7,449 nucleotides of DNA from JAIPEK01 sp041685935 (lineage in GTDB: Bacteria > Desulfobacterota > Desulfobacteria > Desulfobacterales > Desulfobacteraceae). The notes under the pieces are model-generated. The model was not told the origin of the DNA and searched no databases. It saw nothing but the letters and a program-made list of their open reading frames with translations. Of the stretch, positions 1 through 6,223 are shown one piece after another. The first letter of the stretch is position 1, and every line of letters begins with the position of its first letter. Position numbers and translations under genes: made by a program. The stretch spans positions 1-7,449 of the forward strand of contig JAWLES010000121.1 in NCBI GenBank assembly GCA_041685935.1. The letters are read 5' to 3'.

Positions 1-1353
1 ATCGCGGTAATCCGGGCCTCCATATCCATTTCATCCATTGAACGGGAGATAAGGTCCATACGGCGGAACATCCTTCTTGTCCTGGTTCTCACCGTGGCTG
101 CCGCAGCAGGGGCGAGCCTCTATGTATCAAGCCGAATCACCAGGCCCATAGAAGAGATGAAAACAGGGGCACGCCGTTTTGCAAAAGGAGAGCTTGAAAA
201 ACGCCTGGCAGTCCCCGGATCGGAAGAGCTTTCCGAACTCGCCTTAACAATGAACCACATGGCTGAGAGCCTGGCCGAAAAAATCCAGGCGCTCCGTAAC
301 CGTACCACGGAGCTGGAGGCGGTCCACTCCAGCATGAAAGAGGGGGTAATAGCCGTGGACCAGAATGAACGGATCATCACGGTGAACCGGGCTTCCGGCA
401 AAATACTCGACTTCCCGCCCCATATGCTGAAAGGAAAACACATCCTTGAAGCGGCCAGGAACTACGAACTCCAGAATTTCATAAAGTCGGCCCTTGCCAC
501 CCGCCACCCGGTTGAAAGGGATATCCGGATCGACAGAGCTGAAAAATACATCATCAATATCCATTCCACTGCTCTCCATGACAACGCGGGAAACCGGATC
601 GGCACCCTGATCATATTCCATGACATCACCAGGATCAAAAAACTGGAAAACATGCAGAAAGCGTTTGCCGCAAATGTCTCCCACGAGCTTAAAACCCCCC
701 TGACCTCCATCAAGGGATTCATAGAAACCCTTCAGTCATTCGACGGCAGGAGCGATCCTGAAGAATACCGGAACTTTCTGAAAATCATTGAAAAGAATGT
801 GAACCGGATGATCGCACTGGTCAACGACCTTCTCTCCCTGTCCAGACTGGAAAGAATGCAGGGCGGAAAGATCTCTCTGGAGACGGTGAATCTCAAAAGG
901 GTAATTAAAGAGGCGATCAACACCTGCAGGATCTCCAATCCTGACAGAGACATCAGCATCAAAGCCCTATTGCCCGAACATATCGAAGCACCCGCAGACC
1001 CCCTGCTTCTGGAGCAGGCCGTGGTCAACCTTGTTGACAACGCGGTAAAATACAGCCCGGACGGGACCCGGATCAATGTGGCTGCATTCAAAGACGGTGA
1101 AACGGCTGTAATTTCAGTAACCGATCATGGACCCGGAATCAGCCGGGAGCACCTGGACAAGATATTCAACCGCTTTTACCGTGTGGACAGGGACAGGAGC
1201 AGACAGACAGGCGGAACCGGCCTGGGACTTGCCATTGTCAAGCATATCGCCCAGTACCACGCCGGAAAAATAGAAGTGGAAAGCACTCCCGGCAAAGGAA
1301 GCACCTTTTCCATTTATCTGCCCCTTAAACATCCCGACCGGGAATTTATATAA
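1..1353 (+). CDS. phoR: PhoR-type sensor histidine kinase, 5'-truncated by window edge
   Basis: Membrane sensor kinase that autophosphorylates on His and passes the phosphate to an OmpR/PhoB-type response regulator. The frame is open from base 1, so the real start lies upstream; the GTG at 94 is internal and falls in the membrane segment. Of the 450 visible residues, about 1-22 look like the end of an extracytoplasmic sensor domain. A membrane helix follows at about 24-43, then HAMP (about 44-96), a PAS domain (about 107-210), HisKA with SHELKTPLTSIKGF (phospho-acceptor His228) and HATPase_c. The ATPase shows an N-box with DNA at 346-348, G1 box DHGPGIS at 375-381 and G2 box GGTGLGLAI at 404-412. 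NVSHELKTPLTSIKGFIETL and FNRFYRVDRDRSR are typical of the PhoR subfamily, so control of phosphate genes is likely. The partner regulator and pst genes are not in the window, and a WalK-like or other role cannot be excluded. Confidence 0.85.
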   Translation: MAVIRASISISSIEREIRSIRRNILLVLVLTVAAAAGASLYVSSRITRPIEEMKTGARRFAKGELEKRLAVPGSEELSELALTMNHMAESLAEKIQALRNRTTELEAVHSSMKEGVIAVDQNERIITVNRASGKILDFPPHMLKGKHILEAARNYELQNFIKSALATRHPVERDIRIDRAEKYIINIHSTALHDNAGNRIGTLIIFHDITRIKKLENMQKAFAANVSHELKTPLTSIKGFIETLQSFDGRSDPEEYRNFLKIIEKNVNRMIALVNDLLSLSRLERMQGGKISLETVNLKRVIKEAINTCRISNPDRDISIKALLPEHIEAPADPLLLEQAVVNLVDNAVKYSPDGTRINVAAFKDGETAVISVTDHGPGISREHLDKIFNRFYRVDRDRSRQTGGTGLGLAIVKHIAQYHAGKIEVESTPGKGSTFSIYLPLKHPDREFI

Positions 1354-1374
1354 AAGTCCCTGCAGTATTGCGGG
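1345..1374 (-). terminator. possible weak terminator of the amidohydrolase gene
   Basis: Read on the minus strand, about 40 nt after the amidohydrolase stop, CCCGCA and TGC(A)GGG can form a 6-bp stem with one bulged base and a 4-nt loop. A T-rich stretch (ACTTTTATATAAA) follows. On the plus strand nothing T-rich follows the hairpin, so it would not serve phoR. The stem is short and bulged, so this is a weak call. Confidence 0.3.
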
Positions 1375-1415
1375 AATCAGTCAATCCCCGGCCCCGCATA
1401 TATACGGCATGCTGC

Positions 1416-2255
1416 TCATGAAAAAAGCGCGGATGCATTCTTTGAATATATTTTGTCCTTTTGCTCCGGGGTGAGGTTCGACTGTTCAATATCCCGGTAG
1501 TACCGGTCGGGGTTAAGCAGCGGGAAATCAGTGCCGAAAAGCACCTTGTCCTCCAGCCCGGCCTCCGCTGCCATGCCGTATACCGCAGGCGTGTAAAGAA
1601 ACGGGGATGCTGCAATATCAAACCATACGTTTTCCAGTACCCCCGGGACCTCCTTTTTCATGATATTGTAAAAAAAGATTCCGCCGCCCCAGTGGGCCAG
1701 AATCAGCCGGTTGTCAGGGAACGCCTTGCAAAGCGCGTAGATCTGCTCCAGTGTCACAGGGGTTTTGCCCGGATACCCGTGCCCCACAGGCTCGTTGGTA
1801 TGGATCATACAGGGAAGGTTCCCTTTTTCCCTCAATACCGCCATCACCGGCTCAAGGCATTGAACCGCCTCCGTGTCGATACCTGAAAGATAGAACGCAA
1901 GCTCTCCGACTCCGCACATTCCCGCGTCAAGGCATCTCTCCGCCTCCAGTGCAGCTGAAGGCATCATTGCATCAAAACAGGCAAGCCCTTTCAAACGGTC
2001 CGGGTAAGCAGTTACCGCCTCGAGCACATAGTCATTGTTCTCTTTTACAAGGTCGGGATCATGCCAGGGAAACCCGCATACCACGGAAATATCCACGCCC
2101 TGCTGGTCCATCACGGAAATAACGTCCTGAAACCCCGCAACAGCAGCCTTGTCCGATTCATAAAGAAGTCTGAATTCCGGCTCTCCGTCAAAAAAACGTG
2201 CCCTGTCCTGCTGCACCCTCTGCTGAAATATATGGGAATGGCAATCAATAATCAT
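1416..2255 (-). CDS. amidohydrolase-2 family metal-dependent hydrolase (TIM barrel)
   Basis: A 279-residue soluble protein of the amidohydrolase-2 family (Pfam Amidohydro_2), whose members hydrolyse or decarboxylate small molecules with one divalent metal. Visible metal ligands are HxH in MIIDCHSH (His6, His8), His152 in MIHTNEP, His188 in LAHWGG and Asp243 in FGTDFP; Glu118 in GVGELAF is a further candidate. The start is ATG at 2255, because the HxH motif belongs at the extreme N-terminus. An AAGGAG ribosome site lies 10 nt upstream at 2266-2271. The frame extends to 2318 but the added residues look non-coding. There is no signal peptide or membrane segment. It diverges from the siroheme/haem operon and converges on the phoR-like gene, so it is probably a single-gene transcript. 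Substrate unknown; the neighbours do not settle it. Confidence 0.87.
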   Translation of the reverse strand: MIIDCHSHIFQQRVQQDRARFFDGEPEFRLLYESDKAAVAGFQDVISVMDQQGVDISVVCGFPWHDPDLVKENNDYVLEAVTAYPDRLKGLACFDAMMPSAALEAERCLDAGMCGVGELAFYLSGIDTEAVQCLEPVMAVLREKGNLPCMIHTNEPVGHGYPGKTPVTLEQIYALCKAFPDNRLILAHWGGGIFFYNIMKKEVPGVLENVWFDIAASPFLYTPAVYGMAAEAGLEDKVLFGTDFPLLNPDRYYRDIEQSNLTPEQKDKIYSKNASALFS

Positions 2256-2265
2256 CTCTGCACAA

Positions 2266-2271
2266 CTCCTT
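2266..2271 (-). promoter_or_regulatory. ribosome binding site of the amidohydrolase gene
   Basis: Minus-strand AAGGAG, ten bases before the ATG at 2255. It decides between that start and the longer reading frame that begins at 2318. Confidence 0.7.
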
Positions 2272-2275
2272 GATA

Positions 2276-2304
2276 TTGAAAAATAACTCAAACTAATATA
2301 TATT
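2276..2304 (+). promoter_or_regulatory. sigma-70 type promoter of the siroheme/haem operon
   Basis: TTGAAA (2276-2281), a 17-bp spacer and TATATT (2299-2304) make a near-consensus promoter. An overlapping alternative is TTGATA (2270-2275), 18 bp, TAATAT (2294-2299). Transcription would start near 2311, leaving a leader of about 31 nt before the ATG at 2343. That makes the upstream TTG at 2313 an unlikely start. The element is divergent from, and close to, the amidohydrolase start. No Fur-like or other known operator was recognised. Confidence 0.5.
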
Positions 2305-2342
2305 GGACTATTTTGCAAACATGGAAACAGACATCAGCTGAA

Positions 2343-3008
2343 ATGAGATACTATCCTGCAAACCTCGACGTGAAGGGCAAAAGCTGCCTTGTGGTCGGAG
2401 GCGGAGAAGTCGGGGCCAGAAAAGCTAAAACCCTTGCCGCCTGCGGAGCGGATGTCACGGTGCTGAGCCCGGAGTTTTCAGAACGGTGCTCCCGGCTTGA
2501 AGCCGAAGGTGTCAGGCTTCTTTGCAGAAAATACTCCAAAGAAGAGCTTGACGGTGTATTTCTCGTATTTGCGGCAACCGATGATCCCTGCCTCAACCGG
2601 ACCATCAAACAGGATGCGGATGAAAAAACCACGTTGTGCAACATTGCGGACTGGCCCGAAGGAAGCGGTTTTGTCCTGCCTGCGGTTGTAAGCAGGGGAG
2701 ACCTTGTTCTCACCGTATCCACGGGGGGCAGAAGCCCTGCCCTTGCAAAAAAAATCCGGCAAAAGCTCGAAACCGAGTTCGGCCCGGAATATGAAACCAT
2801 GCTGATCCTCATGGGCCGGATCAGGGATAGGCTCTTGAGCCGTGCCCGCGACCCTGAAACGCACAAGCATCAGTTCAGGGAATTGATTGACCGCGGTCTT
2901 TTGACTTTAATCATCCAAGGGAACAAAACCGAAATCGACAATCTTTTAAAAAGCGTCCTGGGGGACGGGTTTGAATATGACGACCTCATGACGGAAGAGG
3001 GCGTATGA
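2343..3008 (+). CDS. precorrin-2 dehydrogenase (siroheme synthase N-terminal / Met8-SirC type)
   Basis: Oxidises precorrin-2 to sirohydrochlorin with NAD+ in the cytoplasm, the step before iron insertion to siroheme. The 221-residue protein corresponds to the N-terminal part of CysG only; there is no uroporphyrinogen methyltransferase domain. An NAD-binding Rossmann fold shows VVGGGEVGARKA at 17-28 and AATDDPCLN at 77-85. LCNIADWPEGSGFVLPA follows, in which Asp103 aligns with the catalytic Asp104 of Salmonella CysG. VSTGGRSPALA at 125-135 is the other family signature. Whether it also chelates iron, as yeast Met8p does, cannot be told. ATG 2343 is chosen because MRYYPANLDVKGK matches the family N-terminus and the promoter lies just upstream; the ribosome site is weak. 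First gene of a haem/siroheme operon, overlapping the next by four bases. Confidence 0.92.
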   Translation: MRYYPANLDVKGKSCLVVGGGEVGARKAKTLAACGADVTVLSPEFSERCSRLEAEGVRLLCRKYSKEELDGVFLVFAATDDPCLNRTIKQDADEKTTLCNIADWPEGSGFVLPAVVSRGDLVLTVSTGGRSPALAKKIRQKLETEFGPEYETMLILMGRIRDRLLSRARDPETHKHQFRELIDRGLLTLIIQGNKTEIDNLLKSVLGDGFEYDDLMTEEGV

Positions 3009-3841
3009 TCCTGGAAACAGCTGCAAAAGCAACCCTTTATTCAGCCACCATGCTTTACATTGCCGGCATGACCTTTTATATTCTGTACCTTTTCAGGCAG
3101 AACGACAAAATGCAGAACACCGGCTTTTACCTCATGGCTGCAGGCGCCGCCTTACATCTTTTGTCCATTCTTGCCTGCTCCGTTACCGTGGGCAGCGTTC
3201 CGGCTCACAACCTCCAGCAGACCCTGTCCATATCCGGGCTTGCCCTTGCCGGCACCTTCGTCATATTTAAAAACCGTCTGGGACTCAAGATCCTCGGGGT
3301 TTTCGCAGCCCCGCTCGTGGTATTCATCATGGTGGCGGCCCTTCTGGCCCCGGCAGAGCCTGCTGAATACACCTCTCTTTTAAAAGGGTTCTGGATCGTC
3401 AGCCACATCATTCTCATCTTCATGGGAGAGGCCGCACTTGCCCTTGCAGGAGGAGCCGGAATTCTCTATCTTCTCCAGGAAAAGCAGATCAAATCCAAAC
3501 GCCAGGGTTTCTTTTTCAGGCGCCTTCCCTCCCTGGACCGGCTTGATTCGGCAAGTTACACGCTTGTTGCCACCGGATTCGCCCTTCTCACATTCGGCCT
3601 TGTCACAGGGTTCATTTACGCCAAGGGAGTGTGGGGAAAGTTCTGGACATGGGACCCCAAGGAAATCTGGTCCATGGTCACATGGCTGATCTATGCCATC
3701 CTCTTACACTGCAGGCTCACCGTGGGCTGGCAGGGCAGGAAATCCGCCCTGATGACGATTTTCGGACTTGCAGTGCTGATTTTCACCTTTATCGGGGTCA
3801 ACTTCCTCATCGGCGGACACCATCAGGGATTCACAAAATAA
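3005..3841 (+). CDS. HemX/CcsA-type cytochrome c assembly membrane protein
   Basis: Integral membrane protein of the cytochrome C assembly family (Pfam Cytochrom_C_asm), 278 residues with about eight hydrophobic helices and no cleavable signal. The tryptophan-rich haem-handling signature reads GVWGKFWTWDPKEIWS (208-223), followed by TWLIYAILLH. Candidate haem-ligand histidines are His68, His134, His235 and the HH at 272-273. Two roles are known in this family: CcsA helps move haem to apocytochrome c (System II), and HemX of Bacillus, encoded beside hemA, lowers HemA level. The length, close to HemX and short for CcsA, and the position directly before hemA favour a HemX-like role, but the WWD motif suits haem handling; both remain open. 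The ATG overlaps the dehydrogenase stop (ATGA), indicating translational coupling. No ccsB/ResB partner is in the window. Confidence 0.87.
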   Translation: MILETAAKATLYSATMLYIAGMTFYILYLFRQNDKMQNTGFYLMAAGAALHLLSILACSVTVGSVPAHNLQQTLSISGLALAGTFVIFKNRLGLKILGVFAAPLVVFIMVAALLAPAEPAEYTSLLKGFWIVSHIILIFMGEAALALAGGAGILYLLQEKQIKSKRQGFFFRRLPSLDRLDSASYTLVATGFALLTFGLVTGFIYAKGVWGKFWTWDPKEIWSMVTWLIYAILLHCRLTVGWQGRKSALMTIFGLAVLIFTFIGVNFLIGGHHQGFTK

Positions 3842-3843
3842 AC

Positions 3844-3847
3844 GGAG
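3844..3847 (+). promoter_or_regulatory. ribosome binding site of hemA
   Basis: GGAG lies four bases before the hemA ATG, inside the 10-bp gap after the HemX/CcsA stop. The spacing is short but the motif is clear, so hemA can be loaded independently within the operon. Confidence 0.5.
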
Positions 3848-3851
3848 AACA

Positions 3852-5138
3852 ATGCCGCAGATAATACTAACAGGACTGAATCATAAAACCGCGCCGGTGG
3901 AACTCAGGGAACGCCTTGCCGTTGGCGACAGTCAGCTGCCCGGTGCCCTGGAAAAGCTGAGCCTGCCTGACAGGATCCATGAAATCGTCCTCTTTTCCAC
4001 CTGCAACCGGACTGAAATCGTTTTTACAGCAGAGGATGACAAGGCGGTTGACACCGTGAAAGAACTGCTTGCAGAATTCAAGAATATCAGGGTGGATGAA
4101 TTTGAAAACGCGCTTTACACCTACAAGGATGACAAGGCCGTGGCCCATCTTTTCAAAGTGGCGTCCAGCCTTGATTCCATGGTGGTGGGAGAGCCCCAGA
4201 TCCTGGGCCAGGTCAAGAAAGCCTACCGCAGTTCGGTTGCCTGCAACACGTCAGGCGTGATCCTGAACCGGCTTTTGCACAAGACGTTTTCCGTTGCCAA
4301 ACGGGTTAGAAAGGAAACCGGAATCGGTGACAATGCAGTCTCAATCTCCTATGCAGCAACAGAGCTTGCAGGCAAGATCTTCAGCGACCTTTCCACAAAA
4401 CGGGTCATGCTGATCGGAGCGGGTGAAATGGCTGAACTTGCTGTAGAGCACCTGATATCCCACCACGTCAGCAGAATCACCGTGGTCAACAGAACTTTTG
4501 AAAACGCGGTTCAGCTTGCAGACAAATTCAAGGGAGAGGCTGTCAAGTACGAGGAGATGGAAGCCGCACTCAAAGACGCGGATATCATCATCAGCTCCAC
4601 AGGTGCGGAAGGTTATGTTCTGCAGGCGGGACAGGTCAAGCAAGTCATGAAAAAACGCAAGCACAGACCGCTTTTCTTTATCGACATTGCCCTGCCCAGG
4701 GACCTGGACCCGAACATCAACCGGATCAACAACGCATACCTTTATGACATTGACGATCTTAAAAGCATTGTGAACCGGAACATGGAAAAACGGCACCAGG
4801 AAACCGTAAAGGCGGAAAGAATAATTGAAGAGGCTGTGGTCAAGTTCAGAAAATGGCTGCAGGACCTGGAGGTGGTGCCCACCATTGTCGCAATCAAGGA
4901 AAAAATCGAAAAAATCACGGAAATTGAAACCGGCAAAACCATTGCATCCATGAGCAGTCTTTCCACAGAGGATGAAGAGGCAATAAGGCGGATGGCTCAA
5001 GCCATTGCAAGCAGGATCATGCACGACCCGATCCTGTTTCTCAAGGACACCGGGGCCCACCGTAAAGACTCGTTTTACCTGAATGCGGCACGCCAGCTGT
5101 TCAACCTCGACCCTGATGATGAGGAAAAACCGTCCTGA
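3852..5138 (+). CDS. hemA: glutamyl-tRNA reductase
   Basis: Reduces glutamyl-tRNA(Glu) to glutamate-1-semialdehyde with NADPH, the first committed step of tetrapyrrole synthesis by the C5 pathway. All landmarks of the 428-residue protein are present and the length is normal. GLNHKTAPVELRE (8-20) opens the catalytic domain and FSTCNRTEI carries the catalytic Cys51. SSLDSMVVGEPQILGQVKKAY (105-125) follows, with conserved His99 just before it. The NADPH domain has GAGEMAELA (189-197), VVNRT and FIDIALPRDLDP (276-287). The C-terminal helical dimerisation domain runs from about 310 to 415 and ends RMAQAIASRIMHDPILFLK. It is the last gene of the operon, 10 bp after the HemX/CcsA-type gene. No terminator is visible: the stop codon abuts the stop of the converging gene. 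Confidence 0.97.
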   Translation: MPQIILTGLNHKTAPVELRERLAVGDSQLPGALEKLSLPDRIHEIVLFSTCNRTEIVFTAEDDKAVDTVKELLAEFKNIRVDEFENALYTYKDDKAVAHLFKVASSLDSMVVGEPQILGQVKKAYRSSVACNTSGVILNRLLHKTFSVAKRVRKETGIGDNAVSISYAATELAGKIFSDLSTKRVMLIGAGEMAELAVEHLISHHVSRITVVNRTFENAVQLADKFKGEAVKYEEMEAALKDADIIISSTGAEGYVLQAGQVKQVMKKRKHRPLFFIDIALPRDLDPNINRINNAYLYDIDDLKSIVNRNMEKRHQETVKAERIIEEAVVKFRKWLQDLEVVPTIVAIKEKIEKITEIETGKTIASMSSLSTEDEEAIRRMAQAIASRIMHDPILFLKDTGAHRKDSFYLNAARQLFNLDPDDEEKPS

Positions 5139-5942
5139 TCAATCCTTGAGCCATTTGCGCCTGATTTTTTCAAAACCGCCGTTCTGCAGGAGCTCCTGCT
5201 TGCCCCGGTCAAAGGCTTCCAGGTATTCAAGGCCGTCCGGACTTGATTTGAGTGCCACCAGATACTCAGCCGTACTCCCGAACCTGGGCAGTTTTACGTA
5301 CCTGCCCTCCCAGCCGAGCCGCCTCAGTACAAAATCCCAGTTGAACTCATACCCTGCGAACCCGTCCAGCCTTTTTTCACTCAACATCCTGAATCCCTGC
5401 CGGATCGTATCCACATTGTACTTGTTGATAAAATCGGCCCGTTTCCATTCGTCTCCGTAGTTGAACCCCCTTTTAACACCGACTGCAAGGCCGCTTAATG
5501 ATTCCAGCCCTTTCCATTCCACGTGGTCATCCGCCCGCAGGTATACGACAAAAGCAGCCTGATTCACAGGCTCTTTTGAGTAATGAAAAATCTTTTGGCG
5601 ATCCCTGTTTTTTCCTGTTGGAAAGAGAATATCATACTCTCCCATCTTAAGATAAGCCATTGCCCTGGCCCACGGCGTCACTGAAAGCTCTATGGTATAT
5701 CCTGCCGCGTGATAGGATTCCCGCAGGACATCCCAGCTGTACCCTTCAAAATTTTCAGTATCATCTCCGGGCGGAATACTCGTCTTTACAAAATCACCGG
5801 TCTTAAGGCAGAAAGGGGGATAATCCTCAAGGGTTGCAACCTTGACGACTTTTTCTTCTCCCAGGGCACTTCCGTGAGAGAAAACCATCAGAAAAAACGC
5901 CCATATAAAAGCACCGGCGAGCCGGGGTATATTCATTTCCAT
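5139..5942 (-). CDS. periplasmic solute-binding protein, SBP_bac_3 type, orphan
   Basis: Secreted extracellular solute-binding protein of family 3, the family that binds polar amino acids and related solutes for ABC importers; some members act as sensors. From ATG 5942 it is 267 residues. The signal peptide has Arg7, a hydrophobic core at about 9-21 and likely cleavage after SALG (about residue 28); there is no lipobox cysteine. The mature part begins KVVKVATLEDYPPFC and continues with EGYSWDVLRESYHAAGYTIE, VTPWARAMAYLKMGEYDILF, SGLAVGVKRGFNYG and a final GGFEKIRRKWLKD, the usual two-lobe layout. An AAAGG ribosome site sits 5 nt before ATG 5942; GTG 5945 and ATG 5936 are possible alternatives. 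No permease or ATPase gene flanks it, so its partner is elsewhere or it serves another role. Ligand unknown. Confidence 0.85.
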   Translation of the reverse strand: MEMNIPRLAGAFIWAFFLMVFSHGSALGEEKVVKVATLEDYPPFCLKTGDFVKTSIPPGDDTENFEGYSWDVLRESYHAAGYTIELSVTPWARAMAYLKMGEYDILFPTGKNRDRQKIFHYSKEPVNQAAFVVYLRADDHVEWKGLESLSGLAVGVKRGFNYGDEWKRADFINKYNVDTIRQGFRMLSEKRLDGFAGYEFNWDFVLRRLGWEGRYVKLPRFGSTAEYLVALKSSPDGLEYLEAFDRGKQELLQNGGFEKIRRKWLKD

Positions 5943-6010
5943 CACAGCCTTTTTTCAAACCCTGGATCACGAATGGTCGGGAAACTTTTTTTCAATATCA
6001 AAACCTCTTC

Positions 6011-6042
6011 ATAAGGTCGGAAAAAACATGAATCGACTTTAT
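6011..6042. repeat. imperfect inverted repeat upstream of the binding-protein gene
   Basis: ATAAGGTCG (6011-6019) and CGACTTTAT (6034-6042) pair over nine bases, eight Watson-Crick plus one G-T, around a 14-nt spacer. The right arm covers the candidate minus-strand -10 element, so it could be an operator or a hairpin at the start of that transcript. An inverted repeat of this size can arise by chance. Confidence 0.4.
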
Positions 6043-6064
6043 CACACCAGTCAGACCTTGGCAA
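6036..6064 (-). promoter_or_regulatory. candidate promoter of the solute-binding protein gene
   Basis: On the minus strand TTGCCA (6064-6059), a 17-bp spacer and TAAAGT (6041-6036), preceded by TG one base upstream (extended -10). The -10 matches consensus at only four of six positions. Transcription would start near 6029, about 86 nt before the ATG at 5942. Confidence 0.25.
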
Positions 6065-6146
6065 CAAAACGCCTGAAACATTCATCGCTCCGGGCCGGAC
6101 GGGCTTATACGGATTCGGAGGCAATACACCGTGCTTACATTTCTCC

Positions 6147-6174
6147 TTTACATTTTCTCAGAAAGTAGTATACT
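6147..6174 (+). promoter_or_regulatory. sigma-70 type promoter of dksA
   Basis: TTTACA (6147-6152), a 16-bp spacer and TATACT (6169-6174). The predicted start is near 6181, giving a leader of about 43 nt. The -10 lies inside a perfect 12-bp palindrome (6165-6176), which could be an operator. Confidence 0.55.
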
Positions 6175-6211
6175 ACCATATTGGTGTCGTTAATGTTGCA
6201 TTTTTTTATAG

Positions 6212-6216
6212 AGAGG
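6212..6216 (+). promoter_or_regulatory. ribosome binding site of dksA
   Basis: AGAGG seven bases before the ATG at 6224. A second purine motif, GGAG at 6218-6221, lies only two bases from the ATG and is probably too close to be the main site. Confidence 0.5.
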
Positions 6217-6223
6217 CGGAGCA

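Larger units (their letters stand above)
5943..6223. other. intergenic region between divergent binding-protein gene and dksA
   Basis: A 281-bp stretch without a convincing gene. It holds a strong-looking promoter for dksA near the right end and a weaker candidate promoter for the binding protein on the minus strand. There is also an imperfect inverted repeat at 6011-6042, a 12-bp palindrome at 6165-6176, and a 14-nt motif at 5988-6001 that also occurs upstream of the siroheme operon. No tRNA or recognised small RNA was seen. Confidence 0.7.

Noticed and set aside
94..1353. Histidine kinase starting at GTG 94
   Set aside because: The frame is open back to base 1 and codes for the membrane helix and end of the sensor domain, so the GTG is internal and the gene is truncated by the window.
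1358..1374. Hairpin just after phoR as its terminator
   Set aside because: No T-run follows on the plus strand; the T-rich side suits the minus-strand gene instead.
2256..2318. Longer N-terminus for the amidohydrolase starting at 2318
   Set aside because: It adds 21 residues before the conserved MIIDCHSH, runs through the divergent promoter region and ignores the AAGGAG site placed for the ATG at 2255.
2313..2342. TTG 2313 as start of the precorrin-2 dehydrogenase
   Set aside because: It falls within a few bases of the predicted transcription start and adds ten residues the family lacks.
4341..5060. 239-codon open frame antisense to hemA
   Set aside because: It lies fully within the strongly conserved hemA gene, and its Cys/His/Phe-rich product resembles no family; it is a shadow of hemA codon use.
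5186..5199. Perfect 14-bp palindrome GCAGGAGCTCCTGC within the binding-protein gene
   Set aside because: No T-run follows on either strand, it encodes part of QELLQ in a coding region, and about 0.5 such palindromes are expected by chance in this window.
6059..6074. Sigma-54-like motif TGGCAACAAAACGCCT
   Set aside because: The -24 half is fair but the -12 half lacks the TTGC core, and a good sigma-70 promoter lies closer to dksA.
5942..6124. 60-codon minus-strand frame whose TGA overlaps the binding-protein ATG (TGATG)
   Set aside because: It needs a TTG start with no good ribosome site, the product looks like no known protein, and it runs across the candidate promoter and inverted repeat. 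The overlap is intriguing but is the only support.
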